DNA of 64,000 nucleotides, from assembly GCA_037157565.1 (NCBI GenBank), contig JAZHRO010000063.1:155856501-155920500 (forward strand), read 5' to 3'. Numbering within the stretch: the first letter of the stretch is position 1; every line of letters starts with the position of its first letter. Positions 1 through 8,566 of the stretch are shown here, in pieces. The DNA is from Thalassia testudinum. Taxonomy: Eukaryota; Streptophyta; Magnoliopsida; Alismatales; Hydrocharitaceae. The notes under the pieces were generated by a model. The model had not been told where the DNA came from. It saw only the letters and a program-made list of their open reading frames with translations, and searched no databases. The position numbers were made by a program, and so were the translations under genes.

Positions 1-405
1 TTTTTCAAAAGTTCTCTTTGGACTTATAAACAAGAAGTGTGTGGTCCGCCGAGATTAAGCGTTGTTTCAATTAGGCACAAGAATTTGTGGGATGGGAAAA
101 AAAAAATCACTCCAACTTCAAGAATATTTGCAGAAATTTTCGCAAAATCAGGAAATGTTTTGCCTTAGAGATGGTGATTACTATATAAAGAAGGCAATTG
201 ATTCCTAAATTGATTTTCTTCCTTTTGTCTTTCAAAGATTAGGGGATGATTAAGGAAGAAAAGAAATTACCTGCCTTGGAGTGGTTGACTTGCGGGAGAG
301 ATTTTCTCATGAAGTACCTGCAAGATCACATCAAAGCAAAGTAGGGCAAGTTAGTGTTCAATATGATAAAAAGAATGTAGAGACTAGTGGTAAATTGCGC
401 ATTGC

Positions 406-423
406 TCCTCGGCAACGGCGCCA
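406..423 (-). other. Primer-binding site, complementary to tRNA-Asp 3' end
   Basis: On the minus strand the 18 bases read TGGCGCCGTTGCCGAGGA. This is complementary to the 3' end of plant tRNA-Asp (...CCCCGGCAACGGCGCCA) with one mismatch. It lies three to four bases beyond the LTR end, the normal place for priming of minus-strand cDNA. The site fixes both the orientation of the element and the LTR boundary at 428. Confidence 0.85.
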
Positions 424-668
424 AAATGTTCGTCACGCTTTTGTGCAATTTGTTAAAAGATAATATCGCGTTGTAGTATAGCCGCGAAAGCGTTCAAAAC
501 AAATAAAGATTTTATTACTCGAAAACCGGAGTATCCGAGGTCGAACACAGGGAGCAAATGGAATTTACTACTAGTCAAAATGTAATTGAACACTCTAATT
601 TACTCAAAATATCAATTCAAATGTGAATGTATGCAATTAAAAATAATTAGGACAAAAATATGAAATTG

Positions 669-694
669 GACGTCTGATCACAAGATCAGACGTC
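669..694. other. Palindromic GACGTCTGAT stem-loop in family A LTR
   Basis: Two perfect 10-base arms (GACGTCTGAT and ATCAGACGTC) are separated by a six-base loop. The equivalent structure is present in the solo LTR at 51898-51922 (perfect arms, five-base loop) and, with one mismatch, at 6014-6040. The core GACGTC is an ACGT-type palindrome of the class bound by plant bZIP factors. A regulatory or RNA-structure role is inference. Confidence 0.7.
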
Positions 695-2155
695 TTAAAA
701 GTATTTCTCCCTTTCTTCTCGTCTTGCGAAGCCTTCTTCTTTTGATCTTCTAATATTTTCTTTGCCTCTCTTGTTCTCTGTGTCTTGCTCTTTCTTCTTC
801 TGCTTTCCTTCTTCTTGTGCGAAGGCTTCTTTCTTTCTTCTTCGATGTCTTTGCTCCTTCTTTCTTCTCTTCTTCGCCTCGCCTTTCCTTCTTCTTCTGT
901 AGCGGCCAAGTCCTTTTCCTGCGTTCAGCCTGGCCTGCACAGGAGCAAAACCTAACCCTTCTCCCTCTACCCGCGCGTCTCTCTCTCAAGCATTTCATTC
1001 ACGGACGCTCTCCCAGAGCCACAGCCATAATCGGGTCGGATCGTACCCGGGACCAGGCGCACCTGAAGGTGGTGTGATGCGCGAGGAGTGCGTAAGTCTA
1101 GGTCGGGTCAGATTCACCAGATCCGCGTGGTCAAGCCGTGGACGAGGCGGGTGTGGGGTCAGTGAGGGACCTCACCCCTGTGCTTGCTGAGGCGACAAGA
1201 GTATATCACAAAACCAATTTATAGTGTACCTGAGGTTTGTAATCCCACGATGTGGGACTAAAGGTTTCGTCCTTCCCTCACGCGCGCCCGCAGACTCTCG
1301 TGTGCAATTGCCCACGCTGAAGGCCCTGCTGGTGCTCCTTGCTGAACTCAGTCACCTTGCAACACTTGCGAGAGTCTGCTGCACCTGCCGCCTGGGAAGC
1401 CTGACGCCTGCTGCTGCTCCAAGCTTCCTGCTGCTTCGGCTGTTAATGGCGGCCGGGGCGTTCACCTGAGATTCCACAGAACGGCCTATTGGCCCAATCA
1501 GAATAGCTGGAAACCTTCGCCGTAGCACGGTGAAGGCGGTGGGTGATGCTGCAGGTTGCCGGTCGGCCTAGGCGTGCGCGCCTAGGTCAACCTGTGGCCG
1601 GTGATGGTGGGTTGTTCGGGGGGTGGTTATGGAGGTCTGGAGTGGCAGTTGTGGGGTGGAGCGAGTTCCTGGTGGTGAGGCGGAGCTCCCGAGGTGGTTG
1701 GCGAGCCGTGTGGAGTGCTGGAATGGTGGAAGCGGCTCGCCGGAGGTCGGTCGGTGATGTGGAAGATGAGGGTGGTCAGCGTCGGTCGAGGGGTAATCAG
1801 ATGAGATAACAGGGGGAAAAGAGAGAGGAGAGGATGGAGAGGAGTTCTAACCTAATTGTAAAGACGAAAGGGGACGGAAGGCGGACAGCAGTACCTGCTG
1901 TCGCCAGAGAAGATGACGCCCAGTGGGGGGAGAACGGCGGCGACGACGAGGCTGAGGCGACGTGCGCTGGTACTGCGCGACGCGGAGGGAGGTCAGGAAG
2001 CTAACTTTGCCACTGGTTTTGTGGAAGAGCGAAGAGGGAGGGGAGGGGGGCTCGTCGGAGCTTGCTGGGGGTTTTTGGCCGGGCAGGAGGAGAGGAATTG
2101 AAGGGGGAAACTCGGCCAAATCAAGCTGAGCCTCTTCGGCCGGAGTTGTGGGCTC

Positions 2156-2162
2156 TTATATA
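2156..2162 (-). promoter_or_regulatory. TATA box of family A LTR
   Basis: The minus strand reads CCTATATAAGAG. TATA boxes occur in the same place, about 0.92 kb from the LTR 5' tip, in the homologous LTRs: TATAAAAG near 4525, TATAAAAG near 22785, TATAAG near 53474 and TATAAATA near 62930. Conserved placement supports this as the Pol II promoter and marks the U3/R boundary a little downstream. Confidence 0.65.
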
Positions 2163-3100
2163 GGCGCTGGACTGGGTGTGCAGGACGTGAAGGGCACGTA
2201 ATTGCCTGAGGTTGGTCGCCGGAGATGGAAAGGAGTTAGGATACCCAAATCTCCCGTGCGTTCGCACGAGAGATTGGGTTCACACCAGCGATTGTAATTG
2301 ACTTTATAAGGAAGGGAATTCCTCAGAGAATCCTCCTTCCATTTCTGGGAGGGAATCTCTGAGGGATTAGAGAGCAATCCCTCTCCGAACCTCGCCGGAG
2401 CTCGGTTCTGTCCTAGCAATGGCGGCAGGACCGGTTTGCAAAGGAGACGAAGAACCTAGGGGGTTCTCTGCAACGGTATTCAAAAGATAGGGACCAATTT
2501 GTGATTTGGGTGTACTAAATTGCAAAGTAGGTCAAGATGACCTCTCCTTAGGTCCAAATTTTGGTATAAACCTAATTTGGACCTAAGGAATCCAATGGCG
2601 AAGTTGGATTTCAGGTTTGACCTCGTTTGACTGGACATTTTGCGTAAAAACCCAAATTAGGTTAATTGAAGAGCTAGGACCCTAATCTAGGTCAAACTAG
2701 GTTCCAAAGGCCAAATTAAATGTTCTAAATCCTAGAGTATGTTTTTCCATGATTTGTAGAGGGTTTACTTGCTTTTTGTTCTGACCGGAACCTTGTTAAT
2801 TTAAGCGGGTCTGTTTTAGGGTTACCAAGTGTCATTTAGTTCTTAGATTGCACATGAACCCATTTCTGATTGACTCAACCCTCTTTTTATCTCATTTATA
2901 CCATTTGACCTCTATTTTGCCTCTGAGAAATCCCGTTTACGTACTGCAATGGTAAAATTACAGTTTTAACCTTTATTTCATGTTTTCTTCTCAGAGCACT
3001 TGTTCCTTCAGTTAGGCCTTCTTCTAGGTTATGTAGGAGCTTTTATCTTCTTTATTGGGTCAAAATGAGCTAGTTATGGCTCATGATGAGGCTCTCATCA

Positions 3101-3586
3101 CCATGGGCGGTGCTATCACGAAGCATCGATTGCCAGGGACCCTTCAAGGATTGATGATGGGGACGAGGAATCCGATACAGACCGTGTTAAGAAGCCAATC
3201 CGAAGCTAGAAATAAAAAGAAAAGAGAGAAAACTCTCCAAACAAAGAAAACCCTCTGTCTCTCTTACAAAAAAATGTTCTACAAACTGAACCGAGGCTAA
3301 AATACGTTACAAGCATGGGTGCTTTAACCGCAGAATCCAACGAACCTTAAGATAGTTCTTGCATGCCTTAAAAACCTTCACGGAGGATGGAGGCTAGAGC
3401 TGGTCAGGTCCGGATCTTGGTAGGTACTTGAGTACCTCTAGGCCTACCATTGGCATTCTAACCTAATCAAAAAGAAAAAAAAAGCACTCATCATAATTTT
3501 TAAACTTCAAGGAACTCATGGTCTAGAACAGAAGTTAAAACCTTAAAATTTTACTAAGGGACTAGCAAAAGCTAGGCATGGGGGTA
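3101..3586 (+). mobile_element. 3' internal end of a plus-strand gypsy element, truncated
   Basis: This stretch lies between the minus-strand LTR and a plus-strand LTR. It ends with the GGACTAGCAAAAGC and GGCATGGGGGTA sequences that precede LTRs in Tat/Athila-like elements, so it is the 3' untranslated end of the element whose LTR starts at 3587. At 3101-3200 the plus frame reads GGAITKHRLPGTLQGLM, which resembles the G-x-(M/I)-T-(R/K) stretches near the ends of gypsy polyproteins. That likeness is weak. The rest shows no coding sequence. Insertion of the minus-strand family A element at 3100 would explain the abrupt left boundary. Confidence 0.5.
3575..3586 (+). other. Polypurine tract before family A LTR
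   Basis: GGCATGGGGGTA lies directly before the TGATGGG start of the LTR. The element B tract at 24914-24930 (GGGCATGGGGGTATTA on the minus strand) and the element D tract at 36257-36268 sit in the same position. It would prime plus-strand DNA synthesis. Confidence 0.6.
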
Positions 3587-6300
3587 TGATGGGAACACCA
3601 TCATGGGCCCTAACTAGCTCATTTTGACCCAGAAAAGAGAACAAAAGCTACTATATAACCAACTAGAGGTCCTAACTCAATGAATAACCATTCTGAGAGA
3701 AAAGCAAGAAACAAGGGGTAAAACTGTAATTTTACCATTGCAATACAACAATGGGTTTTTTCATGGGCTAAACACAGGTCAAATGATCCTAACAAGATAA
3801 AAAGTTGGTTGGTTCAAATAAAAAAGGGTTCATGTGAATTCCGTGAATTAAATGACTTCTTGTAACCCTAAAATAGACCCACTTGATTTAACAAGGTTTT
3901 GGTCAGGATAAAATTCATCTAAACCCTCCAAAAATCATGGAAAAATATTCTCTAGGGTTTAGAACCTTCAATTTGGCCCTTAGAACCTATTTTGACCTAA
4001 ATTGGGGTCTTAGACAAATAGTTGTCCTAAATTGAGTTTTTGTGTAAATTTCCTAGTCAAACGTGGTCAAACCCATAATCCAACTTCACCATTGGATTTA
4101 TTAGGTCCAAATTAGGTTTGTACCAAAATTTTGACATAAGGGGAATTCATCTTGACCTACTTTGCAAACAAGTCCAGCCTAATTACATTTTTACCCCTAA
4201 CTTTTGAAAAACTTCTGCAGAAACCCCCTATCTTTGTCTCCATTCTTTGCAATTAGGTCCCTTAGTCATTATAGCAAAGGGAATCCTACCCCGGTGAGAA
4301 ACTGAAAGCAAGATCTCTCTGATTTCTCAAAGAATCTCCTTCAAAATTGAAATGGAGATTCTCTGAGAAATCTCCTCTAGGTTGAACACAATCAGAGGCT
4401 CTATTTGGTACTCAACTCTCATGAGAATGCATGAGAGTTTCGGGTCTCCTTTAACCTTCCATCTTTAACAAGCCTGCCGTGCTTGGAAGCTTGGCTTCCA
4501 AGCACAAATCTTTCCCCCAGGACTTATAAAAGCATACCCAAATCCCTCTGCATCTTCCACGCTTGAAATTGGCCTGAGAATCCCTCAATTTTGTCTCTTC
4601 CCCCTCCGACCAGTGACTCAGTAAGCTCTGGCGACCTCCCTCTCTTTTCCCATTCGGCTAGCCATACCAGTGGCTAGGTTTTCCTCCTCCTATTCGTCCG
4701 CATCGCGCCACACCCGTCGACGCCCCTGCAGCACCTTCATCGTCGCCGTCCTCCCCCCACTGAGTGTTTCATCTTCGGCGACGGCAATACGAGCCAGCCG
4801 CCATCTCTGCCTCCCCTTTCATCTATCTACACCCAGCTAAGTCCTCTCGCCTTTCTAATCAGTTCTCCCTCTTTATTTCTTGAAAACAACCCTTGACGCA
4901 CGCAACCACAATCACCTTCTTCATCTCCGGCCAGACCTCTAGCGAGGCGTCCCTGCCACTCCACAACTCCACCTGCCTCGCCAACCACCCCATAAATACC
5001 GCAACACCTCACTGATCCTAAACCCGCACTCTGCTTGCCACGCCACGCCACGCCCCCAGAACACCCCCCGAACACACCCACTCTCACGCACACAGGGTGC
5101 CCTAGGCACTCACTCTCCGGCAACCCCACACCACGCCGATCCCTGCACTACGTTCGCCGTGTCTTAGCGAAGCTTTTTTATCTTTCTAGCAAGGCCGCGA
5201 GGACGTTTTCGTGGTTGACAGGTTTGGAGGCCCGCCACCATTAACGCAAGCAAGCTGCTAGCTTGAAAGCTCACTCCAGGTCTCCTTGCTCCAGGCTAAG
5301 AGTTCTAGGGTGTGCGAACTCTCCTCGTGCACAGCTCTAGCCAAGCAATTGGCACTAAAGACCGAAGTAGACGTTGCAATCAAGGGAAGGCTCCTGCTGC
5401 AGACGCAAGCAAAGGGAGGTGGGAGGATAGTCCCACCTCGGAAGCTGTTGGCGCACTGCAGTGGAATAAATTGAAAAACTGCAGTAGGCTTATCGCCTCC
5501 TGACCACAGGGTGAGGTCCCACTCACTCTCTTACCACCTCGTCCGTGACCCGATCCCCACGAACCTGGCTTGACCTGTATACCCGACTTGCACTCCTCGC
5601 CCACTACCGCACGCCAGTGGGCCTGGTCTCAGGTGCGTACCTAACCCGATTACCTGAGAAAGTGGCTCTTGGAGAGAGAGCTTAAGAGAGAAAGAGAAAG
5701 AGAGATCGCGAGCGGGTAGGGGTAGGTTTTGCTCTCGCAGGAAAGAGGAAGAAGCCAAGGAAGAAGAGGGCAGAGGCCAGAGAAGCTAAGGGAGGAGAAG
5801 GCAAGGCTGAAGAGGAAGAAGTTGAAGTCAGAGAAGCTAAGGAGCTGAAGGGTTGAAGAAAGAGAATGAAGAAGAAGAAGAAGCCAAAGGCAAAAGAGAA
5901 AGGCAAAGGCACAGGCACGAGAACAGAAGAAAAGAGAAGAAGAAGAAGGAAGGAAGCAGCCAGAGATAGATCAGAGAAGAGAAATAAAAGCACTGTAACA
6001 ATCATAAGTTTAAGACGTCTGATTCACAAAATCAGACATCCATTTTTTGTGCTTTCTTTATATACATTGATATTCTGTGGCTACTTTTACATTTTTGCAT
6101 TACAACTCCATTTTTCATTACTCCTTATAACCAATTTTTCAAAGTTGTGTTGTTGATTTTTAAACCCCAATTTGCTCCCTGTGTTTGACCTCGGACTTAA
6201 AAATTCGAGTAATAAAATCTATTTGTTTTCGAGCAATTTCAACCTATACTAAGACGCATTGATTTTAAAACATTGATCTCGTTCACTAAATAGTGAATAT
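3587..6300 (+). repeat. Family A LTR (plus orientation, 3' LTR)
   Basis: The LTR starts TGATGGGAACACCATCA and ends near 6275-6300, where the Tekay-like coding sequence begins. The blocks follow the same order as in the minus copy at 428-3100: tip hairpin, TATAAAAG near 4525, GC-rich segment, an AGTCCCACCTCG motif at 5429-5440, a GAAGAA-rich tract at 5690-5990, a near-palindromic GACGTC stem-loop at 6014-6040, and the U5 end with CTATACTAAGAC. The exact 3' end is uncertain because this copy has diverged at its tip. It is inserted in, or fused to, the RT region of the Tekay-like element. The lysine/arginine-rich ORF at 5866-6156 is translated purine tract. Confidence 0.75.
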
Positions 6301-7085
6301 AGGATCTGAAGGCAGTCTCTCTTCAACTCCAGAAAGCACGACTCACACTCGTCTGTCCAGGTGAATGGCACGTCCTTCCAGATCAGCTGGGTCATAGGAC
6401 GTGCAATCTAAGAGAACCCCTGATAAATCATTGGTAGTAGCCTACCAGTCCCAGAAAGCTACATATCTCTATCACTGTGCGTGGCCTCTCCCACCTGAGT
6501 ACGACCTCAACCTTGGTTGGATCCATAGCCAATCCATCTCCTGAAATCACGTGGCCCAAGGTCACCTGTCTCAACCAGAACTCGCACTTGCTGTACTTGG
6601 CGTACAGCCTACGTCGTCTCAATGTATTAAGGACCATACGTAGATGCTATCCATGCTGTGCCTAATCCAGAGAGTAGACTAGTACGTCGTTGATGAATAC
6701 CACCACAAACTGGTCTAGGTATGGCCTGAAAACACGGTTTATCAGATCCATGAAAGCAGCAGGGGCATTGGTCAGCCTAAACGGCATGACCAAGAACTTA
6801 CAGTGTCCGTACCGAGTATGGAAGGCTACCTTGGAGACGTTGGTCTCCCTAATCCTCAGCTGATGGTAACCTAACCTTAGGTCTATCTTGGAGAACACCA
6901 TGGTGTTTCTCAACTGGTCAAAGAGGTCATTGATATGAGGCAGCGGATACTTGTTCTTGACGGTGACCTGGTTCAGCTGCCTGTAGTCGACACAAAACTA
7001 AAGGGTTCCATCCTTTTTCTTCATGAATAACACAGGGGCTCCCCACGGGGACACAGTGGACCTCACAAAGCCCTTCTCAAACAGA
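6300..7085 (-). pseudogene. Tekay/Del-like gypsy reverse transcriptase remnant
   Basis: Fragments in different minus frames give a Ty3/gypsy reverse transcriptase in order. 6970-7000 resembles the box with FCVDYRQLN. 6662-6913 carries the [15 protein letters not shown] palm motif and the region after [10 protein letters not shown]. 6428-6637 carries GHVISGDGLAMDPTKVE and FLGLVGYY. 6300-6420 resembles the thumb/connection sequence RKDVPFTWTDECE. The catalytic box reads [10 protein letters not shown] where the family has FIDD, so the first aspartate is replaced by asparagine. Stop codons and frameshifts separate the blocks. The left end is cut by the family A LTR, and RNase H and integrase are absent. 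Confidence 0.85.
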
Positions 7086-7087
7086 TC

Positions 7088-7830
7088 CTATAACTGAGAC
7101 TTAAGCTCTCGTAGCTCAAGTGGGGCCATCCTGTATGGTGCAGTAGAGATGGGGTTGGTCTCCGGTACTAGTGAGATCTCAAACTCGATCTCACGCTTAG
7201 GCGGCAGTCCTGACAGCTCCTTTAAAAAGACGTTGGGGTACTCACCGACCACCGGGATACTTTGTAAGTCGGCCATGGGGCTAGGCTCTGCTACAACACA
7301 TGCTAGGAAGCCCTCACACCCCAGGCTTGGGAGCTTCACTGCCCGAAGCGTGGAGATGCACCTGAAACCTCCGTCTACCAACTGGCCGTGAAACTCAAAG
7401 GAAGGCAACTCCGATATGGAGAAGAGGATCTTCCTCCCAAAATAGTCCACCAAGGCATGATAGGCAGACAACCAGTCCATCCCTAGGATCACGTCAAAGT
7501 TCTCCATCGGGATCACGATTAGGTCGACGAGAAGACTGTGTCCCCCTATAGTGACCTCGCAGTCTGTGAAAACCTCCTCTGCGACAAACAACTGTCCACC
7601 TGGGCCTCTAATCAGGAACGAAACCTCTAACAGTACACAACTCAGGCCCAAACTGACGCAAAACTCGTGGCGAAAAAGGAATGTGTGGCATCAAAATCAA
7701 AAAGTGCGTAAACAAGTCTGCCGAAAACTAAAACCATACCTGCCATCACGGAGCCTGAAGCTCTGCCATCTCTGTAAGTCAGGGCATTGACACACCCTTC
7801 AACCCTGGGTGCAGAAGAAGCGACCACGCT
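7088..7830 (-). pseudogene. Tekay/Del-like gypsy aspartic protease and linker to RT, decayed
   Basis: The upstream piece (7642-7827) contains LVYALFDFDATHSFF, the position of the retroviral-type protease active site that is normally D(S/P)GATHSF; the substitution to DFDA should abolish activity. The downstream piece (7088-7651) reads open for 187 codons. It contains VEVSFLIRG-like strands, the second protease motif VILGMDWLSAYHALVDY, and the VVGEYPNVFLKELSGLPPKREIEF leader into RT that is typical of chromovirus-type elements. The two pieces overlap in different frames, so at least one frameshift separates them. Together with the RT and gag fragments this is one minus-strand polyprotein remnant. 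Confidence 0.85.
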
Positions 7831-8566
7831 CTGGGTTAGGCGAGCAAGAACTGGCTAGTACCCTCCTCGTGACTGCTGTCCTCCTCCTCGTGCCTGGTAA
7901 CCGCGGCCGCCAAATCGACCTCCAGTGCTCGGTGCTGGGAGCATCTGCTATGCTCCAGCCCTAGATGGGCAGTCCCTCCTAATGTGGCCCGGCTAGCCAC
8001 ACTAGTAACAGAGAGGGGCATGACCTCCTCCCTCAGTCAGCCCTTGCTGGTGACTGGGTAGGGGTCCGGTGCTGGAAGCTAGCCCCTATCGAGGGCCCCC
8101 AAAGGCCACTGGTGGCCCCACAGAGCGAGACAACTCCCCTATGGGCGCTGTGTGCCTCCTCTCCCAATGGTCCTATGAGTACTCTGGCTAGTAGAGCCTC
8201 TTTCATCCTCCGTCAGTGTTTTACACGGTTGGGTTGGTCTCCTCATAGGTCATGGTCGCCTCGACCACACGAAAGATAGTAGGTAACTTCAGGGGTTTCA
8301 CATACCCTCAAGTAGCAGACCAGAGGCCCTCAGTAAACCTCCACAGGCGCTCCTCCACTGTAGACGTAGCCGTCAGGGCAAAGCGTGATAGATCCAGGAA
8401 ACACGTACAGTATGCGCTAATTGTCATCGCCCCCTAGCGGAGAGTGTGGACCTCCCGCCTCCTTTGGTCCTGCCAGGTTTGTGGGAAGTACTGCATGCAA
8501 ATGAGTGCCACGAACTGGTCCCATGACGCTCCCTCCCCTCTTGTCCCCTGACTGCCCTCTACCATC
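7831..8566 (-). pseudogene. Tekay/Del-like gag remnant with broken zinc knuckle
   Basis: At 7960-8020 the minus strand encodes a CCHC zinc knuckle of the form C-Y-stop-C-G-stop-P-G-H-I-R-R-D-C. Both stops are TAG where the family has CAG (Gln), as expected from C-to-T mutation. Upstream (8050-8560) are fragments matching the gag domain of such elements: WDQFVALICMQYFPQTWQDQ, then a FLDLSRFALTA segment, then VEERLWRFTEGL. Further stops are present. The gag start is lost; sequence changes character near 8566. Confidence 0.75.

Larger units (their letters stand above)
1..3100 (-). mobile_element. 5' end of a minus-strand Tat/Athila-like LTR retrotransposon (family A), continues past the left edge
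   Basis: Read on the minus strand, this is an LTR (3100 down to 428), then a three-base gap, a primer-binding site for tRNA-Asp, and an untranslated leader down to position 1. The order LTR, primer site, leader shows that it is the 5' end and that gag and pol lie outside the window. The tRNA-Asp primer site is what is known for Athila/Tat elements. I find no convincing gag in 1-405; the short ORF at 281-463 has no recognisable domain. The base after the LTR (CCATG at 3101-3105) is a candidate target-site duplication, but its partner is outside the window. Homologous LTRs occur at 3587, 51674, 61159 and 62007. Confidence 0.8.
428..3100 (-). repeat. Family A LTR (5' LTR, minus orientation)
   Basis: The LTR begins TGATGAG at 3100 and ends ...GAACA at 428 on the minus strand, so it has TG/CA ends. 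Its length of about 2.67 kb agrees with the solo copy at 51674-54418. Recognisable blocks in transcript order are: a terminal 17-nt hairpin; an AT-rich U3; a TATA box at 2156-2162; a GC-rich R/U5 part; a snRNA-gene-like upstream motif near 1248-1259; a GAA/AAG-rich purine tract (seen as pyrimidines at 700-900); a GACGTC stem-loop at 669-694; and a segment matching the 5' part of tRNA-Asp at 470-481. The several overlapping ORFs at 637-1077 and 1543-2119 are products of low-complexity sequence. Confidence 0.85.

Noticed and set aside
5866..6156. Lysine/arginine-rich ORF resembling a nuclear protein
   Set aside because: It is a translation of the GAAGAA-rich LTR tract; not conserved as protein in the other copies.
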